A stretch of DNA of 64,000 nt from positions 1-64,000 of the forward strand of contig CAICTM010000426.1 of the NCBI GenBank assembly GCA_903772945.1, in the 5' to 3' direction. This document shows positions 1 to 10,386 of this stretch, piece by piece. This DNA is from Seminavis robusta (lineage: Eukaryota; Bacillariophyta; Bacillariophyceae; Naviculales; Naviculaceae). The notes beneath the pieces were generated by a model, which did not search any database, had not been told where the DNA came from, and saw only the letters and a list, made by a program, of their open reading frames with translations. The stretch's first letter is position 1, and the number at the start of each line of letters is the position of its first letter. Position numbers and translations under genes: made by a program.

Positions 1-3000
1 GCTTGTTGTCCATTGGAATGGAACGTGAGCTGTCTCTTCTTGTTGGATGTCCAAGAAGTGTTGGATGTCCTGCTTTTGTCTTTTCCAGAGGAATGGAATC
101 CTCTTCTTCCCAGCTGGGGAAGCTTCTTCCTTCATCACAGCCTCCTCTTCTTTGGAATCGAATGGCTGTGACTTGTTGTACATGAATGTGTGCTTGCTTG
201 ATGTGGACCTTGGTTTGCACCTCTTGTAGATGGGTGCTGGCAACTTGTGGCATTCCGTCGAACTGTTGCTTGCTTTGAGCTGGTTCCATAGTGGAACTGT
301 TCCTGTGGAACTGTGGGAATCCTCTGCAGAAGATATCCCGGTAGCACTGGTGTGTGGCTACCCTTGCTTGAGTAAGCTTGCTCTGCCTTGATAGGCTTCT
401 GTGGTCGCACTTGCAATCTCATGATGGATCTTCTGAGTCGATCCCGAGAGTCAAACTGAATCGATCTCATGGTCGCTGCTTGTGATTCGATCGCTTCGTG
501 TCATTCGATCTGGCATGATCGTTTCTTGTCAGTCGATCTGGTGTGTCAATCTGGATAGATCGATCGGAGAATTCAAAGGAAGGTTGAAAAAGGTTTGAGA
601 CTTTGGTTTTGGTGGGTACAACTTTATCAATACCACTCCTGCTGTCACTGTTGGCACACTACTGTGAGCTAACTGTGGCAGGACTTGTACTTGTTGTAGC
701 CAAAGCTGGCTTGGTTGGTGTGGACATTGGATGCACCTTGGGGTTGCTATGGAGCTAGAGGAGGTTCCTCTAAGATTCCTGAGAATCGAAAGCACTCAAA
801 GTGTCTATCTGTGCTTGGGTAAGCAGGCTCCTGCCTTGGGAAGGCTTGCAATCCAGTCTCGCGTCGTCGTGTCGACTGGCTTGCAATGAGTCCAAAACAA
901 ACCTTGGAAGTAGTTGCTCGGCATCCCGCTTGGTAACGAGAAGCTGAGCGGTGGAGACGAGACAATACGGACATTGTCATCATCAGAAAAGTCTTTGTGG
1001 CTGGCACTCCTGCTGAGAGTGATGCCACTCCTGGAAGACTGGTGTCGGATGATACCGTCACTTGGTGTACCTGCGGCTCGGACTGGGAAGTTCGGCTGCA
1101 TTGACACTTGATGGGGTTGGAAGCCCTTCGTAGATGGAAGCTGGTTGAAGCTTCTGGAAGTCGTAGACTTGTGGGAAGTGATGCCCTATTGGAAGGTGCA
1201 TGGAAGCTGGGAATGATGTAGCTTGGAAGTCACGGACTTGTTGGGTTCGACTGAACCTAGTTCTTGGATGGTCTCGATGTCTGAAGATGTAATGAGGAAA
1301 TGGTTGAGTTATTGTTTCCTCTTGTCATGGTTGTTTATACTCATGTGAGACTCGTGACTGCTGGTGTCGTCACTTGTGGTGACTGGTGCCGTCACTTGGT
1401 ACACTTGGTACCGTCATTTGGTGTTGCCGTGGCTGAGACTGGGAATTCAGGCTATAGCGACACTTGTGAGAACTGTTGTAGCAGCTGGAACTAGGAGGAA
1501 GTTCCTTGCCATAATGATACTTTGAGTTGGGGCTAGAAGCCCTTGGAAGTTTGGAAACTTGTAAGGAAGTATTCGGTAGTAGTTGTGGATGCTCCAGCTT
1601 GGTGGGCTCCACTGGACCTGGGCGTGTCACGGTCGATGATGGTTCGATGGTGATGTAGTCGGTAGATCCTTTGGTTGGTGATGCCACTGCTCTTACACTC
1701 CTGTGAGTTGGCTGTGGCAGGACAAGTGTTGGTTCTGTCACTGCTCTTACACTCCTGTGAGCAGGCTGTGACACGACTTGTAGTTGTCCGTCATTGTATC
1801 TATAGTTGGCTTGATTTGATGTACTCACGTACTTCTGTTGTTGGTGTGAGACTAGGTTGGTTGCAATCTCTGTACAGTAGTTGCAGTGGAGCTGAGGTGT
1901 GCACCCTCTTGTTGTTTCTATGGATCAGGTTCCCGCTTGTGGGTCAAACTCTGAATGCTCCAGCCATCCTGTGGCTTGGTTCCTTGTCTTGTGAACTCTT
2001 GAGTTGCTTGTAGTTAGCTACTCGGTTCAACGTTCACTGTCGTTCTGCTGTTGTTGCAGTTGCCGTTATTGTAGATGCAATTCGAATTTGGTTTGTTCGA
2101 TTCATTGTAATCGGTTTGGTAGTGGTAGATGCCGTTATTGGCTGTTGTTTTCATCGATGCTGGCTGTTGATGTAGCCATTGATGGTTGTTGGCCGTGTAG
2201 TTTTGGCCATTGATAGTTACGGCATTGCCTATAAAGGCGGATGTTATGATGATTTTGTTTGTAGGCTTGTAGGTTTTGGGTACCACCACACTCCTGTGCA
2301 CTTGCTGTGATCAAATAGCAAGGGCATAGACTTGTAATGGTATCTGTTGTTGCCTGGAGGCTGTTGTTGCCTCAGGTTTGCCTGTTTCAGAAGGAGGAAG
2401 TGCTGTGGATTAGTTGCACAATACACATTCCAAAAATTGGTAGTAGGAGGTGCTGTGGCTTGGATGCCACAACACACACTCCATGAAAGGGGAGTAGGAG
2501 GTGCTGAGTGTAGACTCAATACACACTCCAAAGAAATTATTTGATGCTGGTGGAAGCACTCCTGTGCTTCCTGTAGCTTGCAAGCTTGAAGCTAGCGCTA
2601 GCTATTACCGGGAGCTAGCACTGTGCATGCTCGGGTACAGGTACCGGTGCATGGCTGCTTGCTTGGATCTTCCACGGAAAATCCTCTTGTTCCGTACGGA
2701 GAGATCTTGAGCTTGCTCGGTACACTCCTGGAAAGATATCACGGAAGATACCTTTTTGGTTGTGACGTTCAGCGGCTTGTGGCTGTCGTTCTTAGAACAG
2801 CTTCTTGTTGTTCGTTGGCGTTCCGTGCCTTGACAGGCTGTCAGGTTTCCTCACAAAAAGCAAAGATTTGCTTTCTGCTGTCGGCACTCTTCTTCTGCCG
2901 ACAGTGGTACTGCCGACACTGTTGATCGGCAACAGACACAATGGCACTCTGTTGTTGTCGGTATCGTCGACAATGGCGCTATTGCCGTTCGGCAGCGACA

Positions 3001-4200
3001 ATGGCCTCGTGCAAATAGCAGTAGCAGTACCTGCCAATGCAATTGGATGTCGGCCTGTTCTTGTTGTCGCCGTAGCGTCGTTTGATCCCTTGATCGCTGA
3101 CTGGGTGGCTTCTGCTGCCGACACTTTTGTTGTCGACCCTGTTGTCAGCCGACACAATGGCGCTGTTGCCGCTATTTTCTTGTTGTTGTTCATCAATAGT
3201 AGGAACAAACTCTTGTTGCTGTCACTGTTGCAACTGGCTAGTAGCAGCGAGTGCTCGCTGATCTTGTTCTTGTTCTTGTTGTTGACGCTGTCGTCGTGTT
3301 TCTTGTTGTTCTTAGTAGCAGTAGCTGCGGCGGTTGTCGCTCGTGTTGTTCTCCGTAGCGGTAGCGACCGGCTAGTAGTAGTAGTAGCAGTCGTTCTTGT
3401 TGGTAGCAGCCGTCGTGTCGGCCGACTGCTTGGATCACTGTACTGCCGATGGATGCAACTCGCTCTGAGGTCGATTCGAGTGCTTGCACTCTTGAGGGCC
3501 TGTCAGTGACAGTATTATAGCCCACTTCTGTGTATGGCAGTCCTTCCGTAGGACCTGTCGTTGTCGAGTAATCGGCCTGGTAATTTGGCTTGTTTCGTGC
3601 CGCAAAAAGGTTTGCACCTCTTCTTTATCGGCACTGTTTCAATGGCTTGATAGTGAGGCTGGAGGAACTCCCACGGAAGTACCTCTGTGGTTCCTGTTGG
3701 AACTTGTTATCTCGTTCCTCTTCCGTGGTAACACCTCTTGTGTCACTCCTGTTGGCTTGCACGGTTTGTCGCCGTAGTAGCCTTGCTGTGCTCCGTACAG
3801 TAGCCTCTGCTCCGTACGGTAGCTAGCTAGCTTTCACTGTTGGCGGCGACCGTAGGTGCCTCCTGTAGTTGTTTCTTGTAGGTCGATTGCTGTTTCCGCA
3901 GCATCAATCTTGATCCTTGTTCCGTTCGCTCACTCCTGTGAGCTCGCTTCTGGCTCACTCCTGTGAGCAGGACGTTCTTGCTCCGGAGCTCACTCCTGGT
4001 AGCTTCGTCTTTCCCGACTCGAAATGCTTCAACTCGTTTGGTCCTAACTCATTTGTTGGATTCGCTTCGTTCAAGCATAGAAGTAGTTAGTAATGTTCTT
4101 TTGATTGGTACAATACGTTCTGGCTGATTCGATTTGGTCGTCTCGTGATGGACTGATGATCGCTCTGGTGTAGTCAACGTAGTAGAGTAGGTCACGGTTT
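1..4200. other. Gene-free, composition-skewed region
   Basis: No reading frame here has the look of a conserved protein. The plus strand is rich in T and G (runs of CTTGTT, GTTGTT and TTGG), so the minus strand reads as Q/N/S/T/P/Y-rich low complexity, for example around 1370-1828 and 2014-2531, interrupted by stops. A short element close to CACTCCTGTGA recurs, for example near 1695, 1750, 2289, 2556, 3930 and 3955. It could be a decayed low-complexity gene on the minus strand, an old repeat, or internal DNA of an old element. I cannot decide among these and make no product call. Confidence 0.5.
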
Positions 4201-4365
4201 CGTGATGCGGAAGATTTCCTGCTAGACTGTTGGGATGGCTCTCTCAGTGAGGCCAGAGCCCTTTCTGTCTGAACCTTGACTCGACTCTGTTGAACTGTTT
4301 ACCTTATAGCATGAACTCAATGGTTGATGTCGATATCACCATGGTCGAGATCTCGAGTTCGAGAT

Positions 4366-4451
4366 CTTCTTGGAAATAGTGTTGGTTTCTAGTAACACTC
4401 TAGCTTAGTAAAGGTAAAATACTGTTTTACTGTTAAGCTATTTCCAAGAAG
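4366..4451. repeat. Nested inverted repeat (hairpin)
   Basis: The outer arms are a perfect 14-bp inverted repeat, CTTCTTGGAAATAG at 4366-4379 and its reverse complement at 4438-4451. Inside are further complementary arms (AGCTTA with TAAGCT, and GTAAAA with TTTTAC around a 5-nt loop). The structure lies 120 bp beyond the 3' end of the BTB gene. It could be a miniature inverted-repeat element or a transcript-end structure. Confidence 0.6.
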
Positions 4452-4573
4452 TGATCTTTCTCCATGTTTTCTGGGATTGATTCAACTTCAAAGGATATAG
4501 TGAAGGGGGTGACCATATAGATCAGTTAAACTCCCCATGTATGTAACTAGAGAATAGATATAGATATCCCCTA

Positions 4574-6367
4574 TCAACTAGATTGGGATAAACGACTAAT
4601 TTGTATTGAGGTGTCTGTAATACAACCTCCAACAACAGGCACAAACGGCAGCCGCACCAAGCGCAGAAGCTCCTTGGTATCGTCGAACGATGTTTCTGAT
4701 TGATCTGCCCAAGAGATCAGTATCTTTAGAATTTCGTCCTCCTCAGCATTCAAGTGGTTGGATCGCAACATGGCTTCGATGTGAGATCGTTCCAGCCGTG
4801 CCAGTGCATCTCCGTAGGGAAGAATAAGACCTTTAACGTTCTGACATAGATACTTGTGGCATCCCAAGGACAGTCGCTTTGCTCTGTGTTCGTCGGCAAA
4901 CGTATACATTTGGGCTATGTTCTCAAATTTCAGCTTTGCCACCAGGGACTCTTCAAACCGAAGAGAGAAAGAAGTCATGCCCAAGTAAGTGGCGCCATCC
5001 ACCAACTCTAGCAGGTTTTCCAGGGACGTTCCATGCAGACTCCGCCCATAGCAGTAAGACAACAACGATCGCATTGTTTCTTCGGTGAAATGAGACGAGT
5101 CAAGACGGAGAATAATGCGCTCAACCTTTGCCTGCTCGGCCTTGTTGTCAGAAGTGGAGGCTTTATCCACCAAATCTGTATCAAAAGACCACCCATCATG
5201 CGTCAGCAAGGATCGAAAATATTCCGAGTGGGCACAAAGGAGGGATTTGTGGGCTTCCAGGGACCACTCAACTTCAGCTTGTGGGCTGGCCCCATGACTG
5301 GCAAGGATTTTGACATCAGGAGCCATCAATAATTGCTGCGGGCCACCAACACCCGGGGCGACGGGGACATTCTCAGGTTTAGCCGCGCCTGGAACGGCAA
5401 GGGGCTTGGCTAGTGGCTTGGCTGGTGGCTTGGCTGGTGGCTTTTGGTCAAAAAGCGTCTTATTCAATTCCCACATCCTCTTGTGGGATCCTGTCTTATG
5501 ATAGAGAGCAACTTCGCGCAATACGTCTCGTACGCGTCCCGCGTGACAAACATCCGCCAACACACCTCTCGTATAGGCTTCGGTGGCTAACTCTGACAAG
5601 CGCCAGTACTTTTTCTGTTGGAAAAGCTCTATCACCATAGCTCTCAACAACGGATCAATTCTTCTCGGTTGTGGCGCCGTGGCGCACTGGCCGCCACTGG
5701 GATTGGAGGAGATGTATGGTTTCCAGCGCCTATCCAGTTGAGCCAGGTCGTTCACCACCACTCCCATGTCCCTGAGGCCAGAAGAAATACCGTAGCAAGC
5801 GGCAACTTCCTCACGCAGTTTCTCTTCGTCGCCTTCTCGAAACGTGCCACTACTCAGCATGACTTCATCAGGGGCTTGTTCCTTCTTCTTGACAATCTTG
5901 GTAGTAGAATTCAAGAGTGGCTCAAATCGTCGCGCTTCCAATATGCAGCGATGGGCGCCAACGCCGCATGAAGCTGCACTACCAGGGAGGCGCAAGATGA
6001 CATCACAGGCGATTTGTTCCTCGTAAAGTCTTTTCAGATCGTTCATGTAGGAATCACTCCAACTTCCTGGATCCCGGTCTGCCACATCTGCGTCCAAAGT
6101 TGATAAACCATCGAGGCATTTCTGGAGCGACCGATTGGACCAAGACCGCATCAGACGAGCGGTGGACGCCATCGTCGCTTGTGGCGCCGTGGTGTTGCTA
6201 CGATCCATATCTCCACCCTGTATCAAGGGGGCTGTCGAGATGTGTGCTGCCGCACGGGTTTGTGAGACGTCCCTTCGATTGTAATATATTGGAGAACGCC
6301 TCCTTGGTTTGTGGGTGGCAACCGTGCCGCCGATACAGCGTAGTATAGTGGTGGTTGAGAAGCCCAT
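4574..6367 (-). CDS. BTB/POZ-BACK domain protein
   Basis: This intron-free gene encodes 597 residues from the first ATG at 6367. A second ATG at 6208 is an equally likely start, because the residues before it are basic and unlike the rest. A first BTB-like segment (about 107-155) carries CDV followed by GAHRCIL. A Lys-Pro-Ala repeat linker follows, then a second BTB (about 355-490) with the hallmark EAHKSLLCAHSEYFRSLL and SYCYGRSL, then a BACK-type helical region (about 500-590). Two BTB segments followed by BACK resemble ABTB-like substrate adaptors of cullin-3 ubiquitin ligases; that role is inferred from the family. The open frame continues upstream to 6472 but has no ATG there. The gene is divergent from the small membrane protein at 6712. 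The domain call is firm; the substrate is unknown. Confidence 0.85.
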   Translation of the reverse strand: MGFSTTTILRCIGGTVATHKPRRRSPIYYNRRDVSQTRAAAHISTAPLIQGGDMDRSNTTAPQATMASTARLMRSWSNRSLQKCLDGLSTLDADVADRDPGSWSDSYMNDLKRLYEEQIACDVILRLPGSAASCGVGAHRCILEARRFEPLLNSTTKIVKKKEQAPDEVMLSSGTFREGDEEKLREEVAACYGISSGLRDMGVVVNDLAQLDRRWKPYISSNPSGGQCATAPQPRRIDPLLRAMVIELFQQKKYWRLSELATEAYTRGVLADVCHAGRVRDVLREVALYHKTGSHKRMWELNKTLFDQKPPAKPPAKPLAKPLAVPGAAKPENVPVAPGVGGPQQLLMAPDVKILASHGASPQAEVEWSLEAHKSLLCAHSEYFRSLLTHDGWSFDTDLVDKASTSDNKAEQAKVERIILRLDSSHFTEETMRSLLSYCYGRSLHGTSLENLLELVDGATYLGMTSFSLRFEESLVAKLKFENIAQMYTFADEHRAKRLSLGCHKYLCQNVKGLILPYGDALARLERSHIEAMLRSNHLNAEEDEILKILISWADQSETSFDDTKELLRLVRLPFVPVVGGCITDTSIQISRLSQSS

Positions 6368-6711
6368 GATCGGGTCCTCAGACGTGGATACATGTATGAC
6401 ATACCGGTACCGGTACGGTACTGGCCGATCAAACAGAGCTGCTGTGCGTCCACCCAGAAAAGTCGTGGCCAATTTCGGCCACCCTCATTTTTTGCAGGCT
6501 TTGCTGAGTTGGGCCTTCGAAAGAACAAAATTGGTTGAGCTCACGAGCAATATGGTAAGTAGTGAAGCGATACAATTCCTGCCGTCTGCATTTCTGTCAG
6601 TGTGTTTTCTCACTTCTCAAATTTTCAGAGGACTCTCTCATTCCAATACACTGTGCCTCAGCAAGCTAGCTGCAATCCAATCATCACCAATCCAGAACAG
6701 AGGAGCCAACA
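6368..6711. promoter_or_regulatory. Shared divergent upstream region
   Basis: This interval of about 340 bp separates divergent starts at 6367 (-) and 6712 (+). It contains an overlapping TACCGGTACCGGTACGGTAC cluster near 6400-6420, a motif repeated across the intergenic DNA of this window. A bidirectional promoter role is inferred from layout only. Confidence 0.35.
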
Positions 6712-7194
6712 ATGACATCCCATGCACAAGAACCGCTCGATGTAGAGATGCAACAACAGCAACAACAACAAGGACACGACTTTGTGGTTGTCAAGAAGGA
6801 TGATCGGTCCGCTTCCAAGGAGCAAAAGAAAAAGTCGTGGCGCAAACCAGATGTCTTGACCAGCGACTATGTTCTGGTGACGACTGCCAATACCACCGAA
6901 CAAGCTGCGGTCATGTCGTCGTTCGAGAGATTTGGATCACATCTGTTGCTCTGGCTCGCCATTGCCACCAGTCTCTGGGGAGCCATCTTTGTCTTGACAC
7001 TGAGCACGGCCTTGCAGAGCCGCAAAACGTTTGATGCCACGTTGCTCATTTGCATCCCCTTTCTGATTGTGTGGAGTTGCGCCTGTATGTGGTCGGCCTA
7101 CAAGAATCGTGAGCGTCGAAAGGCATTGATGTTCAGCTTTTTGCCGGTAGTATGCCTCGTGGGTATCCTGCTTTGGTGGTATGTCATCCCGTGA
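6712..7194 (+). CDS. Small three-helix membrane protein
   Basis: This is a 160-residue intron-free protein of a family I do not recognise. The N-terminal 70 residues are hydrophilic, with a poly-Gln stretch (14-20) and a Lys/Ser-rich segment, so they probably face the cytosol. Three hydrophobic helices follow at about 77-99, 108-128 and 139-158, with a basic loop KNRERRKA between helices 2 and 3. The protein ends right after the third helix (WWYVIP). The start is the first ATG in an AACAATG context. No signal peptide, catalytic motif or paralogue is visible in the window. The even hydrophobic pattern and a clean stop make a real gene likely. Confidence 0.8.
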   Translation: MTSHAQEPLDVEMQQQQQQQGHDFVVVKKDDRSASKEQKKKSWRKPDVLTSDYVLVTTANTTEQAAVMSSFERFGSHLLLWLAIATSLWGAIFVLTLSTALQSRKTFDATLLICIPFLIVWSCACMWSAYKNRERRKALMFSFLPVVCLVGILLWWYVIP

Positions 7195-7766
7195 ATTCAA
7201 CTTTTTACCAGAAAGAAGGAAGTTCGGAGTTATACAGTGTGGATGCTTACTTGATGGAAGGTAGACTACGGTGGGCTTGGCCTACCCGTTTGGAAGGCTT
7301 GATTCTGCTTGGCAACCGTAAATATCATATCAGGTTGTAGATGTAAAATAATAGGGAGTGACAGGATTTTGATCTTGGAGGCTTGCTGGCTGTTTCCATC
7401 TTCAAAACTAGGCCAACCTGAGCCCGATTCACTCATGTAGGTACTAGTATCCCTTTGGCCTGTAACTTGGGCCACTCTACTAGTAGCTAGCCATCCTGCT
7501 ACCTACGTCTATGGGGCCAAACCGACAGCTGACTACAGCCCCCCGGTAAAGGTGCCTTGTGCATGCCGACTTGGGCTTGCTTTTCAGCCGGGACTATATT
7601 GTTTACTTTGTCACTAATAAGACGTCACTTGATCTGCAAGGCGAAGACCAATCAAAGATCCACTTCGCATCCTGTTGTCACTTTTACAGCTCGAAGCATT
7701 CCCACAACCAAGCAAAAAGACCAAAGACCTTTCCCAGAGAGTGACAGTCTACCACACGGCAACAGC
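7195..7766. other. Intergenic
   Basis: This is 3' flank of the membrane protein and 5' flank of the PDI gene. It contains a few TACTAGTA/CTAGCTAG-type palindromes (7440-7500). An upstream frame open from about 7557 merges with PDI exon 1, but it has no recognisable sequence and the PDI signal peptide starts at 7767. Confidence 0.5.
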
Positions 7767-8633
7767 ATGATGAAGGTCTTTGCCCTTACACTCCTCGGCC
7801 TTTTGGCCAACGCAGCGACCGCAATTGAGCTCACTGCCGATAACTATGACTTCGAATCAGGTATGTCTGTGAACTTGAAAGGTTTGCTTGACGCCAATCC
7901 ACGCCGATGTCTCACCTTTTCTTTTCCTGCTGATGTGACCTTCGAAAGAGGGAAAGACTGTCCTCATCAAATTCTTTGCTCCATGGTACGTTATGGCTTG
8001 GCTTGGCTACCCATTTTTCCTCGGTTCCGTTGCATGATTTCTGATCTCTTCTTTCTTTCGTTGATTCATTCATCCCTACTGTATGGTACGGTATGTGATA
8101 GGTGCGCCCATTGTAAGAAAATGAAACCAGATTGGGACAAGCTCATGGCAGAATTTGAAGACAGCAAAACCCAACTGGTGGCAGAAGTGGACTGTACCAG
8201 CGACGGAGGCAAGCCGCTCTGCGAAGCCAACAATATTCGTGGATACCCCACGCTCAAATGGGGAGATCCGGCGGAGTTGGAAGACTACTCGGGGGGACGT
8301 GATTTGGAAACCCTCAAAACCTTTGCGCAAGAGAACCTAAAGCCATTGTGTTCTCCCACGCACATGGAATTGTGCGATAAGGATCATCAGACGGAAATCA
8401 AAAAGTACCTCGGTATGGGTGCCAAGAAATTGCAAAAGCAAATTGATGCCAAACAAAAAGAAGTGTCCAAAGTAGAAGCCGATTTCAAAAAGCAAACCGA
8501 GCAGTTGCAAAAACAGTACAAAGATGCCACGGCCAAGAAGGATGAAAAAATTGCCAAGATCAAGAGAGATGGATTGTCGCTCATGGAAAAGTGCATGATA
8601 AGTTTGAAGAAAAAGGTGCACGATGAGCTCTAG
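7767..8633 (+). CDS. ER thioredoxin-fold protein disulfide isomerase (three exons)
   Basis: This protein probably forms or shuffles disulfides in secretory proteins in the ER lumen. Exons are 7767-7860, 7949-7985 and 8102-8633, with GT-AG introns of 88 and 116 nt; joined they encode 220 residues. A signal peptide (about 1-19, LTLLGLLANAATA) precedes the mature start IELTADNYDF. The active site is APWCAHCKKMKPDW with cysteines 45 and 48. The core continues with VDCTSDGGKPLCEANNIRGYPTLK cut here to its key part NIRGYPTLKWG, which holds the cis-proline. The last 60 residues are a Lys/Glu/Gln coiled coil, and the protein ends in HDEL, the ER retrieval signal. CAHC replaces the textbook CGHC. One thioredoxin domain plus a helical tail makes it shorter than classical PDI. 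The introns cut the domain just before and inside the active-site region. Tandem ATGs at 7767 and 7770 make the exact start ambiguous by one residue. Confidence 0.92.
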   Translation: MMKVFALTLLGLLANAATAIELTADNYDFESGMSVNLKGLLDANPRRCLTFSFPADVTFERGKDCPHQILCSMVRYGLAWLPIFPRFRCMISDLFFLSLIHSSLLYGTVCDRCAHCKKMKPDWDKLMAEFEDSKTQLVAEVDCTSDGGKPLCEANNIRGYPTLKWGDPAELEDYSGGRDLETLKTFAQENLKPLCSPTHMELCDKDHQTEIKKYLGMGAKKLQKQIDAKQKEVSKVEADFKKQTEQLQKQYKDATAKKDEKIAKIKRDGLSLMEKCMISLKKKVHDEL

Positions 8634-8816
8634 GAGTTGGACAGTCACTCAAACAAGCCTCAATCAGTGGAAGGATCAGTTAATATGCTGTGCAAATAGC
8701 AGACGAAGAAATGGTGCTCAGCCACTTTCGTGTAGGTGACATCGAATGAATGAATCTAGTAACGGCGATTTGCGTTGATTAGCAAACAACTTTTGAGGTC
8801 AAGACAACAATGCACA

Positions 8817-9990
8817 ATGACGTTGCTTCCGATATCAGTTGGTTTGGATTTCACTGTTTCTGCAGGGATTGGCATTCCTGCAACGGTGTGGGTAAAAATT
8901 TTGGAAATGCTAGCTAGTTTCATGGGAGATGTCAATGGATGTGGAACGACCTATGGAGAAGGCGATTCGGCTGGCTTCGTACGCTGTAGTCTTCACTCTT
9001 TCGCCTTGGCTGATACGTCGCGTGTCAAAGCAAAACTTCTGACTTTCTACCGTGACAAATCAGATTCCAAGACTCCCGCCAAGTGCTGTTGTCGAGATAT
9101 TGTCATGCTTGGGAACCTTGCAGTTCTTCAATGGGTCCGGCAAAAGGAGTATCCATGGATTTCATGGACATGCGCATATGCTGCTGGAGGTGGGTCTTTG
9201 GATTTCTAGAGTGGGCTCATGAGAATGGATGTCCATGGAATGCATCTACATGCAAGCCTGCTGCTAGAAATGGCCATTTGGATGTTCTGAAGTGGGCTCG
9301 TGCCAGTGTATTTCCATGGGACAAAAGGACATGCTTGGAAGCTGCCAGCAGTGGGCACCTTAGCATCCTGAAGTGGGCTGGTGAGAATGGTTGCACATTT
9401 GATGTATTCGCTTGCTCAAGTGCAGCAGTTAGTACGCCTAAAGGTGGGAACTCGGCAGTTTTGAAATGCGCACGTGAAAAATGGATGCCAGTAGACTTGG
9501 TGGACATGCACTTATCCTGCTGAATCTGGCCATTGGAAACTCTGAAGTGGGCGCATGAGAATGGCCGCCCATGGTATGCCGGACAAGTTGTGAAGAAGCA
9601 GCCAGTAGTGGTCATTCAGAAACTCTGAAATGAGAATGGAGGTCCTTGTGATGAAGGCACATGTGAAAGTGCTGCAAGAGAGGGACATCTGAAAGTTGTG
9701 AAAGTGGGCACATGAAAACGAATGTCCATGGAATAGTCGGACATGCCATCGAACAGCCAGAAATGGACGCATGGCGATGCTAGCTACAGTGGGCCCATGA
9801 GAATGGATGTCCATGGGATGAATATACACGCAGCAGCTGCCGAAGGTGCCCATTTTGCAACTTTTTTGAAGTGGCTACAGGAGTATGGCTGTTCATTGGA
9901 ATAGTCCAACAATGGTGATGGGGAAACTTCGAAGTGGGCTCGTGATAGTGACAACGGATGCCCAGAAGCGTTTGAAGGAGGAGGTGGTGA
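8817..9990 (+). pseudogene. Decayed ankyrin-like repeat protein gene
   Basis: The frame from ATG 8817 starts with a hydrophobic region reminiscent of F-box-type leaders in such genes. It then enters degenerate ankyrin-like repeats of about 26 residues with the consensus GHLxxLKWAxENGCPWD.xTC..AA. At least eight repeat units can be seen between 9105 and 9880, but they fall in all three plus-strand frames. The frame is lost near 9205 (DF-stop where LEWAHENGCPW should follow), again near 9520, and several times more after 9620. The last recognisable units end near 9900-9990. Such repeat families are large in diatoms, brown algae and amoebae, and this copy looks non-functional. It is a host-type gene; no flanking element was seen. 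Confidence 0.7.
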
Positions 9991-10386
9991 CCGTGGAGAT
10001 TATTCTATTTATTGCAGCAAGCCAGATCCAAAATGTTTTGTTGTGGCAACTAATAAAGTGCCTGTTCCGTTGTTGGTTTTCTCCTCAAAGTTTGGACTCT
10101 TGCTCCGTTTCTGCCAGAGACTGCTTCGTTGTTGTCCAGTAAAGTCTCAACCACTCTTGCAATGAGGATCGGACTCCTGATAAATTGAGACACTGACGGC
10201 ATAGCGAGGTTCTGTCACTGGGATGGGACGGGTTGCTTCCATGACTAACTCTTCTGGTATTTGCTTCCTCAATCACTGCAAAAGACCTTCCTGTGTGCTG
10301 GCTCTGAAGTAGTTTGGCACCATGAAAGAGCGTCCAACTAGCTAGTAGATAGATTGGTTCTTTGCATTGAAAACATACGGTCTCAT
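9991..10386. other. Intergenic
   Basis: This lies between the ankyrin-like pseudogene and the 3' end of the valyl-tRNA synthetase gene. I see no coding signal or structured RNA. Confidence 0.5.

Noticed and set aside
2805-3509. 234-codon open frame on the plus strand
   Set aside because: Leu/Val/Ser-only composition arises from the TTG/GTT-rich skew, with equally long frames on the other strand and no motif.
4200-4560. Possible long terminal repeat (starts TGTTGGGA)
   Set aside because: No second copy, no clear TG...CA ends and no coding region of such an element next to it.
6368-6472. N-terminal extension of the BTB protein to 6472
   Set aside because: The frame has no ATG before 6367, and its PYRYRY part is a translation of the intergenic ACCGGTAC motif.
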